From Cyanobium sp. NS01 (GTDB lineage: Bacteria; Cyanobacteriota; Cyanobacteriia; PCC-6307; Cyanobiaceae): DNA of 64,000 bases. How positions within the stretch are numbered: the first letter of the stretch is position 1; each line of letters starts with the position of its first letter. The notes beneath the pieces are model-generated. The model was not told where the DNA came from. It saw only the letters and a program-made list of their open reading frames with translations, and ran no database searches. Location of the stretch: the NCBI RefSeq assembly GCF_014280235.1, contig NZ_CP047940.1:1054001-1118000 (forward strand), given 5' to 3'. The translations under genes and the position numbers were made by a program. Shown in pieces: positions 27,328-34,885 of the stretch.

Positions 27328-27537
27328 ATGAACCAGACCGTCAAAGGCATCACCTACGTGAGTGTGTGGGTGCTGCTCTGGGGCACCGCCTCCTCCCTCG
27401 CCGACTTCGTGCTGCTGCAGCGCGGCACCTACGAGACCGGCACCAGTGGCCAGCTGCTCACCTTTGCCGCCTACGGCCTCGCCGCCCTGGTGATGGGGGT
27501 GCGCCTGTCGGGGCGCTTCCTCAAGACGGAGGACTGA
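27328..27537 (+). CDS. Small two-helix membrane protein
   Basis: 69 aa from ATG 27328. Two hydrophobic segments (ITYVSVWVLLWGTASSLADF and LLTFAAYGLAALVMGVRL) flank a short polar loop, QRGTYETGTSGQ. It ends in a basic tail, RFLKTED, so the ends are probably cytoplasmic. The family is not one I can name; the compact, clean sequence looks conserved. Its 3' end overlaps that of recQ, on the other strand, by 17 bases. No partner can be inferred. Confidence 0.6.
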   Translation: MNQTVKGITYVSVWVLLWGTASSLADFVLLQRGTYETGTSGQLLTFAAYGLAALVMGVRLSGRFLKTED

Positions 27538-29455
27538 CTCCCTCACTCCCCCCTTCCGCCTGCTGCCGCAGCACCGCCAGCAGCGCTTCCCCGTAGCGCT
27601 CCAGCTTGGCGGCGCCGATGCCACTCACCTGGCCCAGCTCGTCGAGGCTGCTGGGCTGGCGCACGGCCAGCTCCAGCAGGGTGCGGTCGTGGAACACCAC
27701 GTAGGGGGGCACCGCCTGCTGGCGGGCCTGGTCGCGGCGCCACAGCTTCAGGGCCGCCACCAGGGCCGGATCGGCCCCTTCTGCGTCGAGTTCGGGCCGT
27801 TGCCCCCCAGCCCCACGGCCGTCTCCGGCCCGGCCGCTGCGGTGCCGCTCCTTCTGGGGGGGCGGCAACGGCAGTGCCAGGCTGGCCTCCCCCCGCAGCA
27901 GGGGCTTCACCAGGGCCTCGGCGCCGAAGCAGAGGCCGCCGTGGCCGTCGGGGCTGGGCTGCAGGTAGCCGGCGCTGGTGAGCTGGCGCAGCAGGGTGCG
28001 CCACTGGCTGCGGTCGAGTTCCTGGCCGATGCCGTGCACGCTCAGCTCCTGGTGGCCCAGCTGGCGGATCCGCTCGGTGTTGCCCCCCAGCAGCACATCC
28101 ACCACGTGGGCGGCGCCGAAGCGCTGGCCGGTGCGGTACACCGCTGAGAGGGCCTTGCGGGCCGGCTCGGTCACATCCACCCGGGCCTGGGGTTCGAGGC
28201 AGCCATCGCAGTTGCCGCAGGGCTCGGCCAGCGCCTCGCCGAAGTGCTGTAGCAGCACCTGGCGGCGGCAGCCGGGCGCCTCGGTGAAGCCGATCAGGGC
28301 ATCGAGCTTGCCATGTTCGATGCGTTTCTGGGCTTCGGGGGCGTCGGAGTCGTCGATGAAGCGGCGCAGCTGGGGCACATCGCCCGGGCCATGGACCATC
28401 CAGGCCTCTGCCGGCAGCCCGTCGCGGCCGCCCCGGCCGGTCTCCTGGTAGTAGGCCTCCAGGCTCTTGGGCAGGTCCAGGTGGGCCACGAAGCGCACGT
28501 CCGGCTTGTCGATGCCCATGCCGAAGGCGATCGTGGCCACCACCACCACGCCGCTGCCGTTGCGGAACTGCTGCAGGGTGCGGCTGCGGGCCTCGGCCTC
28601 CATGCCGGCGTGGTACGCCAGCGCCTCGTAGCCCGCCGCCCGCAGGTCTGCCGCAAAGCGGTCCACCCGGGCCCGGGAGCGGGCATAGACGATGCCCGAC
28701 TCGCCCCGGTGCTGCTCCAGAAACTGCAGCAGCTGGCCCTTGGCGTCGTCCTTGGCCCGCAGCAGGTAGCGGATGTTGGGGCGATCAAAGCTGGCCAGGA
28801 ACACCCTGCCGCTCTCCAGCCGCAGCCGCGCCACGATCTCCTCGCGGGTGCGGGGGTCGGCGGTGGCGGTGAGGGCCAGCCGCGGCACCCGGGGGAAGCG
28901 CTCCGCCAGCACCGCCAGCTGGATGTACTCGGGGCGGAAGTCATGGCCCCACTGCGACACGCAGTGGGCCTCATCGATGGCGAACAGGGCCAGGGGCAGG
29001 GCCGCCAGCCGCTCCAGCAGATCGCCTCCCAGCAGCCGCTCCGGCGACACGTAGAGCAGGTCGAGCTGGCCCTGGCTGAGCTGACGCCACACCGCGCTGG
29101 CCTCCGCTGCCGTGAGCGAGGAGTTGAGGGCCGCTGCCCGCACCCCCGCCTGCTGCAGGGCCTCCACCTGGTCCTGCATCAGGGCGATCAGGGGCGACAC
29201 CACCACCGCCACGCCGGGCAGGCAGAGGGCCGGCACCTGATAGCAGAGGGATTTGCCGCCCCCGGTGGGCATCAGCACCAGGCCGGAGCCGCCGCCCAGC
29301 ACGTGGCGCACGATCTCCTCCTGGGGCCCGCGGAAGCTGGCGTAGCCGAACACGTGCCGCAACACGGCCATCGGATCGGCAGCTGGCCGGTCTGGCTGCA
29401 CCATGGCGCTCAGGGGGCTGCTTGCTGCGGAAGCATCGGTCACGGCATCTTCCAC
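27521..29455 (-). CDS. recQ: ATP-dependent DNA helicase RecQ
   Basis: 644 aa. All helicase motifs are present: motif 0 FRGPQEEIV, Walker A MPTGGGKSLCYQ near residue 65, VVSPLIALMQDQV, DEAHCVSQWGHDFRP, ALTATAD, GIVYARSR, VVVATIAFGMGIDKPDVR and YYQETGRGGRDG. The RQC zinc site follows near residue 395-425 with CRRQVLLQHFG and CGNCDGC, then a winged helix, a charged linker and a C-terminal HRDC domain (FHDRTLLELAVRQP). It is a 3'-5' helicase in recombination and fork repair. The ATG at 29455 lies close to the divergent permease gene at 29480. Confidence 0.95.
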   Translation of the reverse strand: MEDAVTDASAASSPLSAMVQPDRPAADPMAVLRHVFGYASFRGPQEEIVRHVLGGGSGLVLMPTGGGKSLCYQVPALCLPGVAVVVSPLIALMQDQVEALQQAGVRAAALNSSLTAAEASAVWRQLSQGQLDLLYVSPERLLGGDLLERLAALPLALFAIDEAHCVSQWGHDFRPEYIQLAVLAERFPRVPRLALTATADPRTREEIVARLRLESGRVFLASFDRPNIRYLLRAKDDAKGQLLQFLEQHRGESGIVYARSRARVDRFAADLRAAGYEALAYHAGMEAEARSRTLQQFRNGSGVVVVATIAFGMGIDKPDVRFVAHLDLPKSLEAYYQETGRGGRDGLPAEAWMVHGPGDVPQLRRFIDDSDAPEAQKRIEHGKLDALIGFTEAPGCRRQVLLQHFGEALAEPCGNCDGCLEPQARVDVTEPARKALSAVYRTGQRFGAAHVVDVLLGGNTERIRQLGHQELSVHGIGQELDRSQWRTLLRQLTSAGYLQPSPDGHGGLCFGAEALVKPLLRGEASLALPLPPPQKERHRSGRAGDGRGAGGQRPELDAEGADPALVAALKLWRRDQARQQAVPPYVVFHDRTLLELAVRQPSSLDELGQVSGIGAAKLERYGEALLAVLRQQAEGGSEGVSPPS

Positions 29456-29479
29456 AATGGCCCCATCCCGTGGGCCGTG

Positions 29480-30385
29480 ATGGCGACTTCACCCGCGAAA
29501 CCCGCTCCCCGGGCCCCCGGCCATCGGGCCGCCTGGGGCTTTCTGGCTCCGGCCCTGCTGCTGATCAGCCTCTCGGTGCTGATCCCGGCGGCGATGGCCC
29601 TGGTGATCAGCTTCACCGAGACCGGCCTCGACGTGAGTGAGCCCCTGCGCTTCGTGGGGCTGGCCAACGTGCGCCGCCTGCTCACCGATCCGATGTTCTT
29701 CCGGGTCACCGGCACCACCTTTATCTATCTCATTGGTGTGGTGCCACCGGTGGTTCTCGGCGCCCTGGCCCTGGCCGTGCTGGTGAACCGGCAGATTCCC
29801 GGCATTCACTGGTTCCGGGCCGCCTTCTACACGCCGGTGCTGGTGTCGATCGTGGTGGCGGCCATCGCCTTCCGCTGGCTCTATGCCGAAAACGGCCTGA
29901 TCAACGGCTGGCTGGGCGCCCTGCTGGGCGACGCCTTCAGCCCGATCGGCTTTCTCACCTCGCCGCTGCTGGCCCTGCCCTCGGTGATGCTCGTGACCCT
30001 GTGGAAGGGGCTCGGCTACTACATGGTGATCTTCCTGGCCGGCCTGCAGGGCATCTCGGCCGACCTCTACGAGGCCGCCGCCCTCGACGGCAGCGAGGGC
30101 TGGCGCAAGCACGTGGACATCACACTGCCGCTGCTGCGGCCCTACGTCACCCTGGTGGCCGTGATCTCGGCGATCGCCGCCACCAAGGTGTTCGAGGAGG
30201 TGTTCCTGATGACCCAGGGCGGCCCCGCCGACTCCACCCGCACGATCGTGTACTACGTGTATGAGCAGGCCTTCTCGGAACTGGAGATCGCCTACGCCTG
30301 CACGGTGGGCCTGGCCCTGTTCCTGATCGTGCTGGTGCTGAGCCTGATCCGCTTCGCCTTCGCCGGCGACCAGGGCCTCACCTGA
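29480..30385 (+). CDS. Sugar ABC transporter permease (MalF/UgpA type)
   Basis: 301 aa from ATG 29480 (a GTG one codon before is possible). Six helices are visible. The cytoplasmic EAA loop that contacts the ATPase reads DLYEAAALDGSEGWRKHVDI near residue 205. The sequence is like carbohydrate-uptake permeases of the CUT1 group. Neither the second permease, the binding protein nor the ATPase is nearby, so the rest of the transporter must be encoded elsewhere. The substrate cannot be read. Confidence 0.85.
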   Translation: MATSPAKPAPRAPGHRAAWGFLAPALLLISLSVLIPAAMALVISFTETGLDVSEPLRFVGLANVRRLLTDPMFFRVTGTTFIYLIGVVPPVVLGALALAVLVNRQIPGIHWFRAAFYTPVLVSIVVAAIAFRWLYAENGLINGWLGALLGDAFSPIGFLTSPLLALPSVMLVTLWKGLGYYMVIFLAGLQGISADLYEAAALDGSEGWRKHVDITLPLLRPYVTLVAVISAIAATKVFEEVFLMTQGGPADSTRTIVYYVYEQAFSELEIAYACTVGLALFLIVLVLSLIRFAFAGDQGLT

Positions 30386-30483
30386 GAAAAGGCCCAGCCC
30401 CCCGGCGCCCTAACCTTGTCTTCATCTTTTCGGGCGGGGCCTGGGCGGTTCGTTCCAGGCACCTGGACCCGTCGTTGCCGCCC

Positions 30484-31707
30484 GTGTCCGTGCTCCCGTT
30501 GAAGGCCGAAACCCTGGCCCCGATCGCCCCCGAGGGTGAGGCGCGGATCGGCGTGGTGGGGGGCGGCCAGCTGGCCTGGATGCTGGCCTCTGCCGCCGCC
30601 CAGCTCCACATCCCCCTGGTGGTGCAGACGCCGTCGCCGGATGATCCCGCCAGCCGCCTGGCCTCCGCTGTGGTGCTGGGCGATCCCGGCGATGGTGCTG
30701 CCCTGCGGCGGCTGGCCGGCGCCTGCAGCGCCGTGACCTTCGAGAACGAATGGGTCGACCTGGAGCTGCTCTCCCAGCTGGAGGCCGAAGGTGTGCGCTT
30801 CGTGCCCAGCGTGGCGGCTCTCGCCCCGCTGGTGAGCAAGCGCAGCCAGCGGCAGCTGCTGCAGCAGCTCCAGCTGCCCGCCCCCGCCTGGTTCGACCTG
30901 GCCGATCTGCTCCCCGCAGCACCCACTCCCGGCCCGCCGCAGCTGCCCGCCGGCTGGACCTTCCCGCTGATGGCCAAGGCCGCCACCGGCGGCTACGACG
31001 GCAAGGCCACCCTGGTGCTGCGGGACGCCGGCGAGCTGGCCGAGCTGCTCGAGAGCGTGGACCCGGCGGACTGGATCGTGGAGCGCTTCGTGGCCTTCGA
31101 GATCGAGCTCTCCCAGCTGGTCTGCCGTGACGCCCAGGGCGCCGTGCGCTGTTATCCGCTGGTGCAGACCCACCAGCACCACCGCGTCTGCGACTGGGTG
31201 CTGGCGCCCGCCGACGTGCCCCACGCCGTGCAGGCCTTCGCCCGCAACATCGCCGTGTCCCTGCTCACGGCCATCGACTACGTGGGCGTGCTCTCGATCG
31301 AGTTCTTCTATGGCCCCGAAGGCCTGCAGATCAACGAGATCGCTCCCCGCACCCACAACTCCGGCCACGTGACGATCGAGGCCGCCCACACCAGCCAGTT
31401 CAGCCAGCAGGCCCGCATCGTGGCCGGCCTGCCCATGGGGGAGGTGGAGCTCAAGGTGCCCGGTGCCCTGATGGTGAACCTGCTCGGCTACGAGCGCTCC
31501 AGGGCCAGCTACGCCCAGCAGCGCCGGGCCCTGGCCGCCCTCCCCGGCGCCAGCCTGCACTGGTATGGCAAGCAGGGGGCTGCGCTCGGCCGCAAGCTCG
31601 GCCATGTGACCCTGCTCCTCGATGGCGCCACCGCCGCAGAACGCAGGCGGCAGGCGCGCCATGGCCTCGAGCAGGTGCGGGCGATCTGGCCCAACCCCAG
31701 CTATTGA
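30484..31707 (+). CDS. purK: N5-carboxyaminoimidazole ribonucleotide synthase
   Basis: 407 aa. An ATP-grasp enzyme that joins bicarbonate to AIR in purine synthesis. ARIGVVGGGQLAWMLASAA is the N-terminal motif; FENEWVDLELL, PLMAKAATGGYDGKATLVL, IVERFVAFEIELSQLVCRD and NEIAPRTHNSGHVTIEA mark the ATP-grasp core and the AIR site. The C-terminal SLHWYGK is also typical. The start is either GTG 30484 or TTG 30475; no clear Shine-Dalgarno separates them. The 6S-like RNA follows on the same strand. Confidence 0.93.
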   Translation: MSVLPLKAETLAPIAPEGEARIGVVGGGQLAWMLASAAAQLHIPLVVQTPSPDDPASRLASAVVLGDPGDGAALRRLAGACSAVTFENEWVDLELLSQLEAEGVRFVPSVAALAPLVSKRSQRQLLQQLQLPAPAWFDLADLLPAAPTPGPPQLPAGWTFPLMAKAATGGYDGKATLVLRDAGELAELLESVDPADWIVERFVAFEIELSQLVCRDAQGAVRCYPLVQTHQHHRVCDWVLAPADVPHAVQAFARNIAVSLLTAIDYVGVLSIEFFYGPEGLQINEIAPRTHNSGHVTIEAAHTSQFSQQARIVAGLPMGEVELKVPGALMVNLLGYERSRASYAQQRRALAALPGASLHWYGKQGAALGRKLGHVTLLLDGATAAERRRQARHGLEQVRAIWPNPSY

Positions 31708-31747
31708 GTTTGTCCTCTTGCGTTGAGGGGCTCGGAAACCGGCCAGA

Positions 31748-31985
31748 GGCCCTAAGCTTTCTACGGACTACCTTGTTGGTGACTGCCTTTTACAGTTTTC
31801 CGATCTGACTCCTCTTTCGACATGGGGAGTCTGCGGCGGAAGCGACGTAAACCGGCCTCGTAGCCGGAAATGAAGCCCCGCTCCTGACACCCCTTCTGGT
31901 AACTCCAGGTCGAACACTGGGGCAAAACGGCACGGCGGTCCATCCTCTTCCTCTCCCTCGGCGCTTACGGGCCCGGGGGTTTTTG
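31748..31985 (+). ncRNA. ssrS: 6S RNA-like rod-shaped RNA downstream of purK
   Basis: This gap folds as one long imperfect hairpin. The closing stem pairs GGCCCTAAGC (about 31748) with GCTTACGGGCC (about 31962). Moving inward: GACTGCC with GGCGGTC (one G-U, which favours the plus strand), GTTTT with AAAAC, TTCGAC with GTCGAA, GGGGAGTC with GACACCCC (one mismatch), and a central hairpin CCGGC-CTCGTA-GCCGG at 31852-31867, exactly mid-way. A small side hairpin (CTGG-TAACT-CCAG) sits in a bubble near 31900. A T-run ends it at 31979-31983. Rod shape, size and a position beside purK suit cyanobacterial 6S RNA, which binds RNA polymerase. The exact ends are estimates. Confidence 0.7.
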
Positions 31986-32043
31986 CTGTCAGGTCTGGTC
32001 GATCAGCCGCCAAGGTGGGAGGGTGTGGACGCAGCCAGCCGTG

Positions 32044-32517
32044 ATGGACCCCTCAGCCTCCGTTCAGCCGCCGGCACCGACCTTCCAGGAGGCGTTCATC
32101 GCCCTCCTCTCCCTGGCTCCGGGGCCCGTGTTCCCGAGGGCCAGGCAGCTCTACCTGCGCAAGTACCCCCTCGAAGGCTCCCCCGCCCAGCTGGAGGCTC
32201 AGGCCAGCCAGAGCCGCTTCCGCAGCTTCCTGCTCCAGGAGGAGATCCAGGAGGGCAGCGACGGGGTCTACCGGGTGCGGGCTGCCGCCTTCGCCGTGGT
32301 GCACTGGCATGCCCCCCAGACCAACCCGGCCGATTACCTCACCTATCTGCGCCAGCGCTGGCTGCTCGAGCCGGAAGACCTGGAGCTCCAGAGCGACCAG
32401 TGGTTCCGCGGCGGTGGGGCCTATGCGCGCTTCACAGCCCCGGCGGTGTATGAGCGCCAGGGGGCAAGCCAGCTGCGCCTGAGCCTGGCCCAGGCGCCTC
32501 ACCCCTCCAGCAGCTGA
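32044..32517 (+). CDS. Hypothetical protein
   Basis: 157 aa from ATG 32044 (GTG 32023 possible). Unrecognised. No signal or membrane segment. It begins with an amphipathic helix (FQEAFIALLSLAPGPVF), has a basic middle (RKYPLEGSPAQLEAQ), and a strand-rich end (VYRVRAAAFAVVHWH, WFRGGGAYARFTAPAVYE). The composition is natural, so I think it is a true gene. Its 3' end overlaps the DUF2103 gene on the other strand by 19 bases. Confidence 0.55.
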   Translation: MDPSASVQPPAPTFQEAFIALLSLAPGPVFPRARQLYLRKYPLEGSPAQLEAQASQSRFRSFLLQEEIQEGSDGVYRVRAAAFAVVHWHAPQTNPADYLTYLRQRWLLEPEDLELQSDQWFRGGGAYARFTAPAVYERQGASQLRLSLAQAPHPSSS

Positions 32518-32777
32518 TCCACCAGGGCCTGCAGCTGCTCGCCGCTGCAGGTCGTCACCACGAACACCTCCTGGGCACTGGAGCCCCGCCGCGCCACCAG
32601 CTTGTGGCCCCCCCGGATCGGTGTGGACACCCGCAGCCGCAGGTTCGGACTGCGGCCCTTAACCCTGCTGATCACGGCGGGGGTCACCGTGTCGATGCGG
32701 GGCAATCTGGCCAGGCGCCGCAACAGCGGGATCAACCCCTCCAGGTAGGTGCTGTGGGTCACCACGACCCGGCCCAT
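32499..32777 (-). CDS. DUF2103 family protein
   Basis: 92 aa. RVVVTHSTYLEGLIPLLRRL at the start, TVTPAVISRVKGRSPNLRL in the middle and VFVVTTCSGEQLQALVDQL at the end match DUF2103, a small family shared by cyanobacteria and some archaea and thought to bind metal or nucleic acid. The ATG overlaps the clpS stop by one base (TGATG), so the two should be translated together. The function is unknown. Confidence 0.7.
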   Translation of the reverse strand: MGRVVVTHSTYLEGLIPLLRRLARLPRIDTVTPAVISRVKGRSPNLRLRVSTPIRGGHKLVARRGSSAQEVFVVTTCSGEQLQALVDQLLEG

Positions 32778-33067
32778 CAGTCCCGCTCCAGTGGAGCCAT
32801 GGTGAGGCCCTCGGCCCCCAGTTGCTGGTGGTAGAGCTCGGCCTGCTCCTGGGGACCGCTCCACACCACGGCTGAGCCCTCGCCGTCGATGCGCTGGGCC
32901 AGGTCCCAGGCCTTGTCGGGCTGCATCCCCGGGATGAAGCGCACCAGGCACTCCACCACGTGCTGGAAGGTGTTGACGTCGTCGTCGAGCACCACCACCC
33001 GATAGTTGGGGTAGGGCTGACGCACCAGTTGCCGCTCGCGCACGGCAGTCGGGGACGAACTCACCAT
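32777..33067 (-). CDS. clpS: ClpS adaptor of the Clp protease
   Basis: 96 aa. After a short flexible N-terminus, [20 protein letters not shown] and [10 protein letters not shown] match the core of ClpS; the DDxxNTF motif forms the pocket for N-degron residues and contacts ClpC. The adaptor passes N-end-rule substrates to the ClpC/ClpP machine; clpP lies 4 kb away. The start is the ATG at 33067; the frame is open upstream but there reads the shadow of petN. It diverges from petN with about 64 bases between starts. Confidence 0.9.
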   Translation of the reverse strand: MVSSSPTAVRERQLVRQPYPNYRVVVLDDDVNTFQHVVECLVRFIPGMQPDKAWDLAQRIDGEGSAVVWSGPQEQAELYHQQLGAEGLTMAPLERD

Positions 33068-33131
33068 GGTGATGACCTGTCCGGAGTGGGTGGAGCCTAG
33101 GTACACTGCCGCTACGCCACGCGTTTCCACC

Positions 33132-33233
33132 ATGCTGATCACCCTGGGCTGGGCCTCCCTGGCTGCCCTGTTCACCTTCTCGATCGCCATGGTGGTCTGG
33201 GGCCGTCACGGCGACAACAGCATCAGCTTCTGA
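33132..33233 (+). CDS. petN: Cytochrome b6f complex subunit PetN
   Basis: 33 aa, a short gene. The product [20 protein letters not shown] continues [13 protein letters not shown]. The LTLGW start, one transmembrane helix and the VVWGR end are those of PetN, the 29-33-aa subunit VIII needed for assembly or stability of the cytochrome b6f complex in thylakoids. The ATG lies at 33132. Proximity to clpS on the other strand is a known picocyanobacterial arrangement, as far as I recall. Confidence 0.9.
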   Translation: MLITLGWASLAALFTFSIAMVVWGRHGDNSISF

Positions 33234-33305
33234 TCGCCCAGCCCATGGGCCGCCGCTGGGGCGTCTGCCCTTGCCCCCTTCCCGACCCCCGACCCTTCCC
33301 TTCCG

Positions 33306-33566
33306 GTGGCTGATCTGCCCTTCAGCAGCACCCAGCTCCTCGCTGGCGTTGCTTCTGCGTTGCTGCTGTTTGTCAGTCTCGGCGTGGTCTATCTCTCCAC
33401 CGTCGAGTGGCGCGATCGGCGCCGCCGCCGCCGCGACAGCTCCGCAGCACCGCTCAAGCCCGGTGCCCGCAGCAAAGCCGCCAAGTCCGCCAGCAGCGGC
33501 AAGGCCTCGTCCGGCATCAGGGCCGGCCGCCGTTCCAGCAGCAGCGGCAGCCCACCCCGGTCGTGA
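33306..33566 (+). CDS. Small membrane-anchored basic protein
   Basis: 86 aa from GTG 33306. One N-terminal helix (LLAGVASALLLFVSLGVVYL), a following VEWRDRRRRRR stop-transfer segment and a Ser/Ala/Lys-rich basic tail predicted disordered. Not recognised. The stop overlaps the cofH start by 4 bases (GTGA), so it is probably coupled to it. It could anchor something at the membrane, but nothing in the sequence says what. Confidence 0.55.
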   Translation: MADLPFSSTQLLAGVASALLLFVSLGVVYLSTVEWRDRRRRRRDSSAAPLKPGARSKAAKSASSGKASSGIRAGRRSSSSGSPPRS

Positions 33567-34885
33567 CGCCCTCCCCACTCCTGCGCTCCGCCGCAGCGGC
33601 GCCGATCGCCGCCTGGGCCTGGCGCGACGCGGCTGACCTGCTGGTGCGGCCCCCCCAGGCCGACCCTCCCCTGGAACGGAACTCCCGGCCTGGATCCAGC
33701 GGCAGTGGAGTGCAGGAGGCCTGCGCTCTGCTGGATGCCCTGCAGCAGGCCCACACCTCCCTGCTCAGCCAGGGTCTCGATGCCGCAGCCTTGGAGGCAG
33801 CTGAGCTGCCCCGGCTGGCTCTGGCCGTGCTGTCACGGCCGTGGGCGGGAGCGGATCTGGAGGCGCTGCGCCAGCGGGCCGACGGCCTGCGGCGGCAGCT
33901 GGCCGGCGAGACGGTCACCTACGTGGTGAACCGCAACCTCAACATGTCCAACCACTGCGTGAAGCACTGCTCCTTCTGCGCCTTCCGGCGGGATGCGGGC
34001 GAGCCCGGGGCCTACTGGCTCCAGCCCGAGCAGCTGATGCAGCGCGCCGCCGAGGCCCGCAGGGAGGGCGCCACCGAACTGTGTCTGCAGGGGGGCCTCA
34101 ATCCGGAGGCCCGGCTGCACGGCAGCCAGCTCGCCTACGCCGAGCGGATGCTGATCGAGCTGGGTGAGGCCGCGCCAGGCCTGCACCTGCACGCCTTCTC
34201 CCCCCAGGAGCTGCTCTTCTTCGCGGAGCAGGACGGCCTGCCCCTGGCCACGGTGCTCATGCGCCTCAGGGCCGCCGGCCTGGGCTCCGTGCCCGGCACC
34301 GCCGCCGAGGTGCTCAGTGAGCGGGTGCGTCGTCAGCTCTGCCCCGAGAAGCTCACAGCGCGCCAGTGGGTGGCGGTGATGCTCGAGGTGCATCAGCAGG
34401 GCCTGGCGTCCACCAGCACCCTGATGGCGGGCCACATCGAGGCGGCGGCGGACATCGCGGCCCACCTGCTCACCCTCGTGAGCCTGCAGAGCCGGGCCCT
34501 GGCCAGGGGCCTGACCGGGTTCACGGAATTCGTGCTGCTGCCGTTTGTGGGCACCGCCGCCCCGGCCCCGTTGCGCTCCCGGGTGGGACGCGACCAGCCC
34601 GACCTGGACGCCATGCTCCTGCTCACCGCCCAGGCCCGCCTCATCCTTGGCCCCTGGATGCCGCACCACCAGCCCAGCTGGGTGAAGCTCACCCTGGAGG
34701 GGGCCCAGCAGGCGCTTCGCTGGGGCTGCAACGACCTCGGCGGCACCCTGATGGAGGAGCACATCACCACCATGGCCGGCGCCCGGGGCGGCACCGCCCA
34801 GACCCCCGCCGCCCTGCGCGCCGCCGCCACCCACCTGGGCCGGCCGGTGCGGCAGCGCACCACCCTCTACGGGGCCCTGGCATGA
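33563..34885 (+). CDS. cofH: FO synthase subunit 2 (radical SAM CofH)
   Basis: 440 aa from GTG 33563. The radical SAM cluster motif is CVKHCSFCAFRRD (CxxxCxxC) near residue 125, after YVVNRNLNMSNH. LCLQGGLNPEA, HAFSPQELLFFAE and GLGSVPGTAAEVLSERVR are typical CofH blocks, and the C-terminal CNDLGGTLMEEHITTMAG is diagnostic. With CofG it makes the deazaflavin FO, which cyanobacteria use as an antenna in DNA photolyase. CofG is not in the window. The frame continues upstream only as a shadow. It overlaps both neighbours by 4 bases. Confidence 0.9.
   Translation: MTPSPLLRSAAAAPIAAWAWRDAADLLVRPPQADPPLERNSRPGSSGSGVQEACALLDALQQAHTSLLSQGLDAAALEAAELPRLALAVLSRPWAGADLEALRQRADGLRRQLAGETVTYVVNRNLNMSNHCVKHCSFCAFRRDAGEPGAYWLQPEQLMQRAAEARREGATELCLQGGLNPEARLHGSQLAYAERMLIELGEAAPGLHLHAFSPQELLFFAEQDGLPLATVLMRLRAAGLGSVPGTAAEVLSERVRRQLCPEKLTARQWVAVMLEVHQQGLASTSTLMAGHIEAAADIAAHLLTLVSLQSRALARGLTGFTEFVLLPFVGTAAPAPLRSRVGRDQPDLDAMLLLTAQARLILGPWMPHHQPSWVKLTLEGAQQALRWGCNDLGGTLMEEHITTMAGARGGTAQTPAALRAAATHLGRPVRQRTTLYGALA

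Noticed and set aside
31761-31943. 60-codon minus-strand ORF with a good ribosome site
   Set aside because: Lies fully inside the folded 6S-like RNA, with no known family; kept only as part of a finding.
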